A DNA stretch of 39,401 nt from Fimbriimonadaceae bacterium (GCA_025934835.1 JAICWL010000024.1:1-39401), one strand, 5' to 3'. Shown: positions 33,331 to 39,328, counted from the stretch's first letter. Notes: generated from the letters alone by a model not told the origin. Made by a program: numbers and translations.

Positions 33331-33383
33331 GCTCACTCCTTGGGTCCGTGATCGTGAGGACGAGCTAATATCCTGCGCTCACG
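33331..33383 (-). promoter_or_regulatory. Expression platform of the SAH riboswitch (likely translational)
   Basis: Read on the minus strand, four segments can pair in alternative ways. A is GCGCTCACG, the 3' strand of the aptamer (33403-33395). B is CGTGAGCGC (33383-33375), a perfect 9-bp complement of A. C is CGTCCTCACG (33362-33353), which can pair with B through CTCACG or with D. D is AAGGAGTGAGC (33341-33331), containing the Shine-Dalgarno site. Without ligand, A:B frees C to cover D; with SAH, A is held in the aptamer, B takes C and D is free. This matches the known ON behaviour of SAH riboswitches. No T-run follows A:B, so a translational mechanism is favoured. Pairing was judged by eye. 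Confidence 0.6.
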
Positions 33384-33394
33384 GGCCAATGCCT

Positions 33395-33480
33395 CGTGAG
33401 CGCCGTTTTATGTTGCGGGCCCTCCGCCCGCTAGCCGCCGAGCCTGGTCCTCGCAAGGATCGCAGCGCTCCTCGGCAGCC
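33395..33480 (-). ncRNA. SAH riboswitch aptamer
   Basis: On the minus strand the conserved SAH-aptamer segments appear in order. They are GCCGAGGAGCGCTGC, a P2-type hairpin (TCCT-tgcg-AGGA), CCAGGCTCGGC closing P1, an extra hairpin (GCGGGC-ggagg-GCCCGC), and then AAACGGCGCTCA, whose GCGCT pairs back with the early strand to form the pseudoknot. These match the conserved core known from proteobacterial SAH riboswitches nearly base for base. The element lies ~65 nt upstream of the ahcY start, exactly its known genetic context. A TAATGT -10-like box ends about 7 nt before the first aptamer base. Confidence 0.94.
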
Positions 33481-33485
33481 TCAGC

Positions 33486-33491
33486 ACATTA
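33486..33491 (-). promoter_or_regulatory. -10-like TAATGT for the ahcY riboswitch transcript
   Basis: TAATGT on the minus strand would place transcription start at about 33479, the first bases of the riboswitch P1 stem. No convincing -35 is seen. Confidence 0.4.
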
Positions 33492-33534
33492 TTCCCCAAA
33501 AGGGTCAGAAGAGGCGAGGAGTACGTGGGACGAC

Positions 33535-33563
33535 TTGGCTCTATCGGATCTTGGTAGTAGTCT
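33535..33563 (+). promoter_or_regulatory. Promoter of cassette copy 1
   Basis: The -35 TTGGCT (33535-33540) and -10 TAGTCT (33558-33563) are 17 bp apart. The same positions in copy 2 read TTGGTT and TATTCT with the same spacing, so the pair is conserved. The copy 1 -10 is the weaker match. Confidence 0.5.
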
Positions 33564-33577
33564 TGTTACGGAGATTC

Positions 33578-33811
33578 ATGCACGAATCTGATGGGTTTGA
33601 TTTGTCCGGCCGCTCTTTTGCAGGCGCCCCCCCGCTGACGGGTCCGGGAGCTTTTGTTCCCGGCGATAGGGGGCCGATGCCCTACTACTTCTCGGGGACC
33701 CACTGCAAGGCAAGCGGCTCGGTTTCGGGGCCGATCGGCGTGCCCGAGGATCGATGGCGAGCGTGCAGATCGAAGGCGATCTTAACATCTATGGAGATCA
33801 AAGGAGAATGA
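33578..33811 (+). pseudogene. Rearranged copy of the small exported protein gene
   Basis: 77 codons. Compared with the intact copy at 36080-36400 there are three kinds of damage. The original ATG is ACG here (33582). The C-run is 7 long instead of 8 (33627-33633). A 118-bp segment is missing between GGATC repeats (junction at 33748-33752), and a 28-bp extra piece flanked by AGATC lies near the end. An ATG that is out of frame in the other copy (33578) comes into frame because of the lost C, and 118 minus 28 is a multiple of three. The frame therefore stays open and ends EIKGE, against KIKGD in copy 2. The signal peptide is lost (MHESDGFDLSGRSFAG). The conserved core GPGAFVPGDRGPMPYYFSGT remains. 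It is most likely non-functional, though a cytoplasmic product is possible. Confidence 0.7.
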
Positions 33812-33855
33812 TGACGAGCGTTTACACCGGAACCAATGTTCAGCCTGTGGGGTGA
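33811..33855 (+). CDS. Micro-ORF (14 aa) bridging the two cassette genes, copy 1
   Basis: It encodes MTSVYTGTNVQPVG. The ATG shares its A with the stop of the small gene (TGATG). The stop overlaps the GTG start of the large gene (GTGA). The only two nucleotide differences from copy 2 within these 14 codons are silent (GTT/GTG, ACC/ACT). It could be a coupling peptide that carries ribosomes from one gene to the next, or a real micro-protein. An extra in-frame ATG lies one codon upstream. Confidence 0.45.
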   Translation: MTSVYTGTNVQPVG

Positions 33856-34739
33856 GTCCTGTGAAGCGATTCACGGTGTTTGCGAGCTATATCGCTGCTT
33901 GCACGGTCGCGGCCGGCACCGGTTATAGGCAAGAGCGAGTTGTGGCTTCCGAGCGAGCAGAAGCCATCGAACAGTGCTCGAGAATTGCCGGCGCGCTGGG
34001 CACTCGATTTGACGCAGCGAAGGCGAAGGTCCGAATTGATCAGACTTTGGGTACCCGAGGTCCGAAAATGTGGTCGGTGTATGCCGACGAGGCGCAGGTC
34101 TTTGTCAGTCAGGACGGCAAGGAGTTTTTGTACCAAGATGCGCGAGACGCCGGACGGCTTACCAAGACGAACTTCCGCTTTCCTCTGAACTACGACCCGG
34201 CTGCGGCATTACGAATTTGCAAGCGTGCTATGGAAAACCTGGGTCTCACCACGTTTGTTCTCGCACGCGATATCCACGGCGAGTGGCATGTCCGGCAGGG
34301 CCAGGGCACGTTGAGCCTATCCTTCGAGGAGCGGCCATATGGATTCCCTTCGTTCCTTGGATCGAACTCCGCAGATTTTCAGCTTAGTCCTGGCAATCTA
34401 AAAATCGTGTATCTCTGTGTGCACGACCGCGACAAAGCAGACCCTCCCAGAATTCGCCTAAACAGAGCGCAAGCAATTGCCAAGGCAGGGCAACTGGCAG
34501 GTCTCAAGATCCCAAATCCAAGGGTGCTCATGCGATACCGGTTGCCAGCCTCTCGCTGTGGCGCTAAGGCCGCTTACTACCACGATCACTGGCGTGCGCG
34601 GCTCGTCTACGAGGTCTCGGACGGCAAAACTATGGCGGGGATCGACGCGGAAGATGGCTCGCTCATGGAAAAAGCGACTGTGGTCCGCCTGACGTTGCCG
34701 AAAAAGCACGGCGCACCAACGGCCGGGCTCAAGGGCTAG
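33852..34739 (+). CDS. Exported PepSY-like protein, cassette copy 1
   Basis: 295 residues from the GTG at 33852, which overlaps the micro-ORF stop; a second GTG at 33861 aligns with the copy 2 ATG. The signal peptide is VKRFTVFASYIAACTVAAG. Two halves look alike in outline: a helix such as ERAEAIEQCSRIAGALG or RAQAIAKAGQLAG followed by β-strands. This recalls PepSY/YcdB-type domains. The conserved centre GQGTLSLSFEERPYGFPS and the C-terminus AAYYHDHWRARLVYEVSDGK are shared with copy 2. The C-terminal YEVSDGKTMAGIDAEDGSL resembles a PepSY strand with the usual 'D-x-x-x-G' turn. No catalytic motif is visible. PepSY domains are often inhibitory or binding modules outside the membrane. The function is unknown. 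Confidence 0.75.
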   Translation: MSPVKRFTVFASYIAACTVAAGTGYRQERVVASERAEAIEQCSRIAGALGTRFDAAKAKVRIDQTLGTRGPKMWSVYADEAQVFVSQDGKEFLYQDARDAGRLTKTNFRFPLNYDPAAALRICKRAMENLGLTTFVLARDIHGEWHVRQGQGTLSLSFEERPYGFPSFLGSNSADFQLSPGNLKIVYLCVHDRDKADPPRIRLNRAQAIAKAGQLAGLKIPNPRVLMRYRLPASRCGAKAAYYHDHWRARLVYEVSDGKTMAGIDAEDGSLMEKATVVRLTLPKKHGAPTAGLKG

Positions 34740-34760
34740 CCCGGTTGAATCAATGAAAAA

Positions 34761-34786
34761 GAGGTGGGCAGCGCGCTGCCCACCTC
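34761..34786 (-). terminator. Perfect 13-bp hairpin after cassette copy 1, terminator for the PEP-CTERM gene
   Basis: GAGGTGGGCAGCG (34761-34773) pairs perfectly with CGCTGCCCACCTC (34774-34786). On the minus strand the hairpin is followed by TTTTT, 20 nt after the PEP-CTERM stop, so it should terminate that gene. The plus-strand side lacks a T-run. Copy 2 has the same hairpin with one G-C pair replaced by A-T. Confidence 0.75.
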
Positions 34787-34806
34787 CTCTCCGTGGCGTG
34801 TCGGGT

Positions 34807-35421
34807 TCAAGCCTTGCGGCGTCGTCGCAACATCGCGAGCGCTCCGAGTCCGAGCACGGCCATCGAAGTCGGTTCTGGAACCACAGTCAGGCTCTGGTTG
34901 ACCAATCCGAGCGAGGCGACGTCGACGGCGCCGGTATCGGCGGCGGTAAGCGTGAACGTTTTCTTCACCCGAATGCATTCCGATGCCAGTGTGAGGTCGA
35001 TCTCGTTGTGATAAGGAAGCTCACCGGCAGTGATGACGTCGTGGAGGCTGCCGACGAGTGGGCCCTCCTGCATGGTCACGTCGTCGAGCTGAAACACCTG
35101 CTCGTTGAAGTCGATCGTGCCCGAGCCCAATAGACCGCCGAGGGCGTTGATCGTGACCTGGTCGACCGTCATACTCTGGCCGGGGTCGACGCACGCGTCG
35201 TACTGGATCAATACGTTTCCAAGGCGGGTCGGGGAGAGGTCTCCGACGTTCGCGTTATTGAAGAAGAACGAGATGGAGTTGGCGTTCGTCGTGAACGAAT
35301 CGGGCGGCACGCTGACCAGCGAACCGGTCATCGTGACATTTGTAAAAGTGACCGCTTGAACGGCGACGGCGAGTGCAGAAATTGCTGCGAGTGCAAGAGT
35401 TCTAGTGGTGACCGTTCTCAT
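34807..35421 (-). CDS. PEP-CTERM sorting-domain exported protein
   Basis: 204 residues. The signal peptide is RTLALAAISALAVAVQAV. The body is β-rich with no domain I recognise (TFTNVTMTGSLVSVPPDSF, IDFNEQVFQLDDVTMQEG). The C-terminus is VVPEPTSMAVLGLGALAML followed by RRRRKA, a textbook PEP-CTERM tail for exosortase processing. The start at 35421 has GAGGA at 9-nt spacing. The gene lies between the two cassette copies but on the opposite strand and has its own terminator. It shows no similarity in its body to the PEP-CTERM protein at 3312-3953. Confidence 0.9.
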   Translation of the reverse strand: MRTVTTRTLALAAISALAVAVQAVTFTNVTMTGSLVSVPPDSFTTNANSISFFFNNANVGDLSPTRLGNVLIQYDACVDPGQSMTVDQVTINALGGLLGSGTIDFNEQVFQLDDVTMQEGPLVGSLHDVITAGELPYHNEIDLTLASECIRVKKTFTLTAADTGAVDVASLGLVNQSLTVVPEPTSMAVLGLGALAMLRRRRKA

Positions 35422-35540
35422 AAAGGCTTTCCTCGTCGAACCCTCCCGGGCGAGGCCATCGACATAAACCCTTTGCCTCTAAACGAACCTGCCGTGACGA
35501 AACTGCCTACCAAAATGAGAATAATTGAAATAAGAATGCA

Positions 35541-35565
35541 GCATGGCCCCACTTGTGGGGACATG
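35541..35565. promoter_or_regulatory. 25-bp imperfect palindrome upstream of the PEP-CTERM gene
   Basis: GCATG-g-CCCCAC-tt-GTGGGG-a-CATGC is symmetrical except for one mismatch, 120 bp upstream of the PEP-CTERM start and followed on that strand by AT-rich sequence. It could be an operator or an RNA hairpin. No T-run follows on either strand. Confidence 0.4.
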
Positions 35566-35701
35566 CCGAGCACGATTCAGAAAATCAGAAAAAGCTTGAA
35601 AATGTGTGTCACAACTTTGAGGCTTTCAGCCAATTGATATTCAAAGCGCACGATTTAATCCAAGCGCGACAAGCAACGAAGTAAAAACAGTCCTCTCCTC
35701 C

Positions 35702-35736
35702 AGCCGGACGCAAAACGCGATCCGGCTGCTTTTTTT
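35702..35736 (+). terminator. Strong intrinsic terminator with no obvious upstream gene
   Basis: AGCCGGA (35702-35708) pairs with TCCGGCT (35721-35727), with an inner CGC/GCG stem, then GC and seven T residues (35730-35736). It faces plus-strand transcription. The nearest plus-strand gene upstream ends at 34739, on the far side of the opposite-strand PEP-CTERM gene. Confidence 0.85.
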
Positions 35737-36033
35737 GTGTTTGGTCGTGGCATGCTGCCGGCCCTTTGCCGAACGGCGCACGCCACGATCCCCGGATTGA
35801 GCCCGATCGCTTCGACGCGGCCCGGCGCGGCTTTCGCGGGACAGCGTCGCTGGGATGATCAGGCCCTGTCGCCTCAGTGGGCATCGGCCATGCGGCGGGC
35901 ATCTCGGCGAAGCTTCTTCCAAAGAACCTTATGATCGTGCTCTCCGGCCGCGCACTGTCTCTATCGCCGAACTGGAAATCCTTTCTCGCGAGAACGTCCT
36001 AGCGCCCGCGCGGCTATGCGTACGTGGGACGAC

Positions 36034-36062
36034 TTGGTTTTATCGGATATTGATAGTATTCT
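36034..36062 (+). promoter_or_regulatory. Promoter of cassette copy 2
   Basis: The -35 TTGGTT (36034-36039), a 17-bp spacer and the -10 TATTCT (36057-36062) put the start of transcription near 36069, leaving a ~11-nt leader that contains the GGAGG ribosome site. The layout is conserved in copy 1. Confidence 0.55.
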
Positions 36063-36079
36063 AGTTACGGAGGTTATGC

Positions 36080-36400
36080 ATGAATCTGATGAGTTTGATT
36101 TGTCTGGCCGCTCTCACGCAGGTACCCCCCCCGCTGACGGGGCCGGGAGCTTTTGTTCCCGGCGATAGGGGGCCGATGCCCTACTACTTCTCGGGGACCG
36201 ACTGCAGGGCAAGCGGCTCGGTTTCTGGGCCGATCGGTGTGCCCGAGGATCACGGCGAGCTTTGGATCGGGGGAACGCTCGTGAAAACCTGGAGCCGGAT
36301 ACCGGGTACTGCACCCCAGACGTTCACGCTTTCAGCGATCTTCGACAGCACGCATTTTCCGAGCGGATCGATGGTGAGCGTGAAGATCAAAGGAGATTGA
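36080..36400 (+). CDS. Small exported protein, function unknown (cassette copy 2)
   Basis: 106 residues with GGAGG six bases before the ATG. The N-terminus is a short signal-like segment (MNLMSLICLAALTQVP), so export is likely but the signal is brief. The mature part has a conserved Pro/Gly-rich core (PPPLTGPGAFVPGDRGPMPY, then SGTDCRASGSVSGPIGVPED) and a β-rich C-terminal half (GELWIGGTLVKTWSRIPG, TFTLSAIFDSTHFPSGSM) ending SVKIKGD. A small β-sandwich is plausible. I recognise no family. An 8-C run encodes the Pro triplet; the other copy has 7. The stop overlaps the micro-ORF start (TGATG), so this gene, the micro-ORF and the PepSY-like gene form one coupled unit. Confidence 0.7.
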   Translation: MNLMSLICLAALTQVPPPLTGPGAFVPGDRGPMPYYFSGTDCRASGSVSGPIGVPEDHGELWIGGTLVKTWSRIPGTAPQTFTLSAIFDSTHFPSGSMVSVKIKGD

Positions 36401-36453
36401 TGACGAGCGTGTACACCGGAACTAATGTTCAGCCTGTGGGGTGGTATCTATGA
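36400..36453 (+). CDS. Micro-ORF (17 aa) bridging the two cassette genes, copy 2
   Basis: It encodes MTSVYTGTNVQPVGWYL. It begins within the stop of the small gene (TGATG) and ends within the start of the large gene (ATGA at 36450-36453). The first 14 residues are identical to copy 1. The stop has shifted by three codons between copies, yet the overlap with the next start is kept in both. Confidence 0.45.
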   Translation: MTSVYTGTNVQPVGWYL

Positions 36454-37325
36454 AGGCTCTCGCGACGATCGGCATTTCGATTGGGCTCGTATGCACAACT
36501 TGTGGCGCCATGCGGCAGCACCCATCCGCCGTGTTGGCTGGTCGAGCTGCAGCCATTGCCAGGTGCGCCCGTGTGGCGGCTGTCCTGCACGTTCCGTTCG
36601 TTGCTGCCGGAGCGACTGGAGTCCACAAGCACACACCCTTGGCTCACAAGGGATATTGGATCATCACGTTCCATGAGAGTTCTTATCTGGTCGATGACGA
36701 CGGCAAGGCGCTGACATTCGAAGACGGAAGGCGAAGCCAAGAGCTGGCGAATGCGGGTTCGAAACAACTTTTGCATCGCAGTCGCACTACCGTTGAGGCA
36801 ATGTGCGAAGCCATGCTACGGCGACTTGGTGGCTCGGCATTTGTCCCAGCTCGCGATTGGTCGGGACAGCCGATGATCAGCAAGGGACAAGGGACGATAG
36901 CCGCTGCATTTGACGAGAGGCCCTATGGCTTTCCATCGATGATGGGCGGAAATTACGCGTCGTTCCAGGTTGATCCCCATGATCTAGCTGTAGTCAGCTT
37001 CACGATCCACACCCGATGTACCTACGACCCGCCGAAGATCAAGCTTGGCAGAGCCCAAGCTGTTATCCGGTGGGAGAAAGAGTCAGGCCGGGCGGCGGCT
37101 AACCCTCACGTAAATCTGCGCTACCTTCTCCCCAATTCAAGTGTCGGAGCCAAAGCAGCCTATTACCACGACCACTGGCGCGCAAGGCTGGTTTACGAGG
37201 TATCGGATGGCAAGACGATGGCGGGGATCGACGCGGAAGACGGCTCGCTCATGGAAAGAGCGACAGTGGTCCGCCTAGTGGCGCCGAAAAAGCACGGCGC
37301 ACCAGCGGCCGGGCCCAAGGGCTAG
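36450..37325 (+). CDS. Exported PepSY-like protein, cassette copy 2
   Basis: 291 residues from the ATG at 36450. The signal peptide is KALATIGISIGLVCTTCGAM; a Cys near the end of the hydrophobic part makes a lipoprotein possible, but the lipobox is poor. It is paralogous to the protein at 33852-34739. Shared features are GRAAAIARCARVAAVL, a central GQGTIAAAFDERPYGFPS and the C-terminal AAYYHDHWRARLVYEVSDGK, GIDAEDGSLME and PKKHGAP. The middle (~40-200) is only loosely similar, while the last ~60 residues are almost identical. Over 43 C-terminal codons I count about 18 silent changes and one replacement, so this part is under strong constraint. The function is unknown. Confidence 0.75.
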   Translation: MKALATIGISIGLVCTTCGAMRQHPSAVLAGRAAAIARCARVAAVLHVPFVAAGATGVHKHTPLAHKGYWIITFHESSYLVDDDGKALTFEDGRRSQELANAGSKQLLHRSRTTVEAMCEAMLRRLGGSAFVPARDWSGQPMISKGQGTIAAAFDERPYGFPSMMGGNYASFQVDPHDLAVVSFTIHTRCTYDPPKIKLGRAQAVIRWEKESGRAAANPHVNLRYLLPNSSVGAKAAYYHDHWRARLVYEVSDGKTMAGIDAEDGSLMERATVVRLVAPKKHGAPAAGPKG

Positions 37326-37346
37326 CCCGGTCGAATCAATGAAAAA

Positions 37347-37372
37347 GAGGTGAGCAGCGCGCTGCTCACCTC
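37347..37372. terminator. Perfect 13-bp hairpin after cassette copy 2
   Basis: GAGGTGAGCAGCG (37347-37359) pairs with CGCTGCTCACCTC (37360-37372). Five T residues flank it on the minus strand, but rpsJ upstream on that strand has its own terminator. The plus-strand role, if any, is to mark the cassette end. The A-T pair replaces a G-C pair of copy 1. Confidence 0.65.
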
Positions 37373-37470
37373 CTCTCCGGTGCCAGAAGTCTTAACCCTT
37401 TTCCGTCATCGCCACAATCTCAACCAAAGGGAGAGTTCGCCGGTCTACAGCCGGGGGCGCCGCTTGGGCA

Positions 37471-37512
37471 CAAAAAGGCTCGGGGACTGCCTGAGGGCTG
37501 CCTCCGAGCCTT
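37471..37512 (-). terminator. Intrinsic terminator of rpsJ
   Basis: On the minus strand AAGGCTCGG ... CCGAGCCTT (37512-37504 with 37483-37475) forms a 9-bp stem continuing into TTTTT, 17 nt after the rpsJ stop. It separates rpsJ from anything further along, where there are no ribosomal genes. Confidence 0.88.
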
Positions 37513-37529
37513 CGAATCGATAACTCGAT

Positions 37530-37841
37530 TTAGGCGCTCTTGATTTCGATGTCCACGCCGCTGGGGAGATCCAGTCGCATGAGGGCATCGATGGTTTTGT
37601 TGGTCGGCTCGAGGATGTCGATCAGGCGATTGTGCGTGCGTAGCTCGAAATGTTCCATCGATTCTTTGTCGATAGTGGGCGACCGAATGACGGTGAACCG
37701 GCGGATGTTGGTCGGCAATGGGGTTGGCCCGGACACTCGGGCGCCAGTGCGCTTCGCCGTTTCCGTGATCTTCTCGGCCGATTGGTCGATGATCCGGTGA
37801 TCGTAGGCGCGCAAACGGATTCTAACTTTGATACCTGCCAT
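37530..37841 (-). CDS. rpsJ: 30S ribosomal protein S10
   Basis: 103 residues, the normal S10 length. Motifs are [36 protein letters not shown] and [16 protein letters not shown], ending VDIEIKSA. S10 is part of the 30S head and also, as NusE, of antitermination complexes. It follows tuf at a 60-nt distance across a terminator, and a second terminator comes right after it. rplC, rplD and the rest of the S10 operon do not follow. No strong Shine-Dalgarno sequence is visible. Confidence 0.97.
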   Translation of the reverse strand: MAGIKVRIRLRAYDHRIIDQSAEKITETAKRTGARVSGPTPLPTNIRRFTVIRSPTIDKESMEHFELRTHNRLIDILEPTNKTIDALMRLDLPSGVDIEIKSA

Positions 37842-37871
37842 AGGATTCTCGAGCCGCCAGACACGGCGTAC

Positions 37872-37895
37872 AAAAAAGGCCCGCCTAGGCGGGCC
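37872..37895 (-). terminator. Intrinsic terminator of tuf
   Basis: The palindrome GGCCCGCCTAGGCGGGCC (37878-37895) is followed on the minus strand by six T residues (37877-37872), 6 nt after the tuf stop. Only ~30 nt remain before rpsJ, so rpsJ expression needs readthrough or a promoter near or inside this element. Confidence 0.9.
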
Positions 37896-37901
37896 CTTTA
37901 C

Positions 37902-39110
37902 TTACTGATGGATCGTAGTGATCGTGCCGGCACCGACGGTGCGGCCCCCTTCACGGATGGCGAATTTCGAGCCCTGCTCCATAGCGACGTTGGCGATTAG
38001 CTCGATGGTCATGGTGATGTTGTCGCCCGGCATAACCATCTCCACGCCGGTCGGCAGATTCAGGGTGCCAGTGACGTCGGTCGTTCGGAAGAAGAACTGC
38101 GGGCGGTAGCCCGAGACGAACGGCGTATGCCGACCGCCCTCTTCCTTCGACAGAACGTAAACCTCAGCATCGAACTTGGTGTGCGGCTTGATAGTTCCCG
38201 GCTTGGAAACGACCTGACCGCGCTCGATCACCTTCCGGTCGACGCCACGAAGAAGCAGGCCCACGTTGTCGCCCGCCTCGCAGTAGTCCAGCGTCTTACG
38301 GAACATCTCGATGCCGGTGCAAACGGTCTTGCGCGGCGCCTCGCTGAGACCCACGATTTCGACCTCTTCCATCGACTTGAGCTGGCCGCGCTCGACGCGG
38401 CCCGTGGCGACGGTTCCACGACCGGTGATCGTGAACACGTCCTCGACGGCCATCAGGAACGGCTTGTCCTTGTCGCGCTCCGGCGTCGGGATGTAGCTGT
38501 CGACGGCGTCCATCAGCTCGAAGATCGGCTTGAGGGAAGCGTCGTCCGCTCCCACGCCCTTCTCGAGAGCTTCCATCGCCTGCAGCGCAGAGCCCTTGAT
38601 GATCGGTGTGTCGTCGCCCGGGAATCCGTAGCGGTTCAACAGGTCGCGGATCTCCATCTCGACGAGCTCGATCAGCTCGGGGTCGTCCACTTGGTCGACC
38701 TTGTTGATGAACACCACGATGTACGGAACTCCGACCTGCCTGGCGAGAAGGATGTGCTCTCTCGTCTGCGGCATCGGGCCGTCCGTCGCGGATACGACCA
38801 GGATAGCGCCGTCCATCTGAGCGGCGCCGGTGATCATATTCTTAATGAAGTCGGCGTGGCCCGGACAGTCGACATGCGCGTAGTGCCGCGTTGCTGTCTG
38901 ATACTCCTGGTGCGAGATGTTGATTGTGATGCCTCGGGCCTTTTCCTCCGGGGCATTGTCGATCTCATCGTACGCGACCTTCTTCGCCAGGCCCTTGAGG
39001 GCCAAAGCGCCGGTGATCGCCGACGTCAGCGTAGTCTTGCCATGGTCAACGTGGCCGATGGTGCCGATGTTGACGTGAGGCTTGGTTCTCTCGAATTTCG
39101 CTCGTGCCAT
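37902..39110 (-). CDS. tuf: Elongation factor Tu
   Basis: 402 residues. It begins [20 protein letters not shown]. The GTPase motifs are all intact: G1 [11 protein letters not shown]2 around [11 protein letters not shown]3 [13 protein letters not shown]4 NKVDQ and G5 GSALQA. Domains 2 and 3 follow, with [18 protein letters not shown] and [14 protein letters not shown]-Tu delivers aminoacyl-tRNA to the ribosome as a GTP complex. The gene has a plausible promoter ~100 nt upstream and its own terminator. The neighbour rpsJ is the conserved str-S10 junction partner. fusA and rpsG do not appear in the 290 nt upstream. Confidence 0.98.
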   Translation of the reverse strand: MARAKFERTKPHVNIGTIGHVDHGKTTLTSAITGALALKGLAKKVAYDEIDNAPEEKARGITINISHQEYQTATRHYAHVDCPGHADFIKNMITGAAQMDGAILVVSATDGPMPQTREHILLARQVGVPYIVVFINKVDQVDDPELIELVEMEIRDLLNRYGFPGDDTPIIKGSALQAMEALEKGVGADDASLKPIFELMDAVDSYIPTPERDKDKPFLMAVEDVFTITGRGTVATGRVERGQLKSMEEVEIVGLSEAPRKTVCTGIEMFRKTLDYCEAGDNVGLLLRGVDRKVIERGQVVSKPGTIKPHTKFDAEVYVLSKEEGGRHTPFVSGYRPQFFFRTTDVTGTLNLPTGVEMVMPGDNITMTIELIANVAMEQGSKFAIREGGRTVGAGTITTIHQ

Positions 39111-39209
39111 TGATGTGCTTGAATCCTTTTGTTCTTGCTCGGCTGGTTAACCGACGCCGGCTCGCAGTCACGCTTTTGGCATGCCACAGGCGCGGTGCGA
39201 CAAGAGGAT

Positions 39210-39239
39210 ATTTTACCGCTAGCGGACCCCGCCGCGCAA
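39210..39239 (-). promoter_or_regulatory. Candidate tuf promoter
   Basis: On the minus strand TTGCGC (39239-39234) and TAAAAT (39215-39210) are separated by 18 bp. Transcription would start near 39203, leaving a ~93-nt leader before the tuf ATG. The -10 matches well; the -35 only in its first half. Confidence 0.5.
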
Positions 39240-39328
39240 CCATGGCGGATCTAGAGCGGCTCCGCCAGGGCCCGCGGAAAGCGCTTCGGGCCGCAGCAGC
39301 GCCTCCTTTACTGGCATTGGCCACGCAG

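Larger units (their letters stand above)
33521..34793. repeat. Cassette copy 1 of a two-copy duplicated unit
   Basis: This unit is repeated at 36020-37379 in the same orientation. Each copy holds a promoter, a small exported-protein gene, a micro-ORF, a PepSY-like exported protein and a terminal hairpin. The first ~230 bp and the last ~200 bp of the two copies are nearly identical. The interior of the large gene has diverged strongly. In copy 1 the small gene is rearranged by a 118-bp deletion and a 28-bp extra segment. Confidence 0.9.
35422..36019. other. Non-coding stretch between the PEP-CTERM gene and cassette copy 2
   Basis: About 600 bp with no credible gene; open frames here are short and lack start signals or family similarity. 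It contains a 25-bp imperfect palindrome (35541-35565) and a strong plus-strand terminator (35702-35736). The left half is AT-rich and the right half GC-rich, so composition changes abruptly near the terminator. Confidence 0.6.
36020..37379. repeat. Cassette copy 2 of the duplicated unit
   Basis: This is the intact partner of 33521-34793, in direct orientation about 2.5 kb away. It contains the promoter, the complete small exported-protein gene, the micro-ORF, the PepSY-like gene and the hairpin. Sequence before GTACGTGGG and after the hairpin CTCCG is unrelated between the copies, which defines the unit ends. Confidence 0.9.

Noticed and set aside
33375-33403. A:B hairpin after the SAH aptamer as an intrinsic terminator
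   Set aside because: The stem is perfect, but no T-run follows on the minus strand; an RBS-exposure mechanism fits better.
35560-35736. 6S RNA or similar named small RNA ending at the orphan terminator
   Set aside because: The sequence lacks the long, bulged double-stranded form of 6S RNA; it is kept only as an unnamed candidate transcript.
35609-35902. Minus-strand frame across the orphan terminator
   Set aside because: It reads through a strong hairpin and T-run, lacks a ribosome site and has no family similarity.
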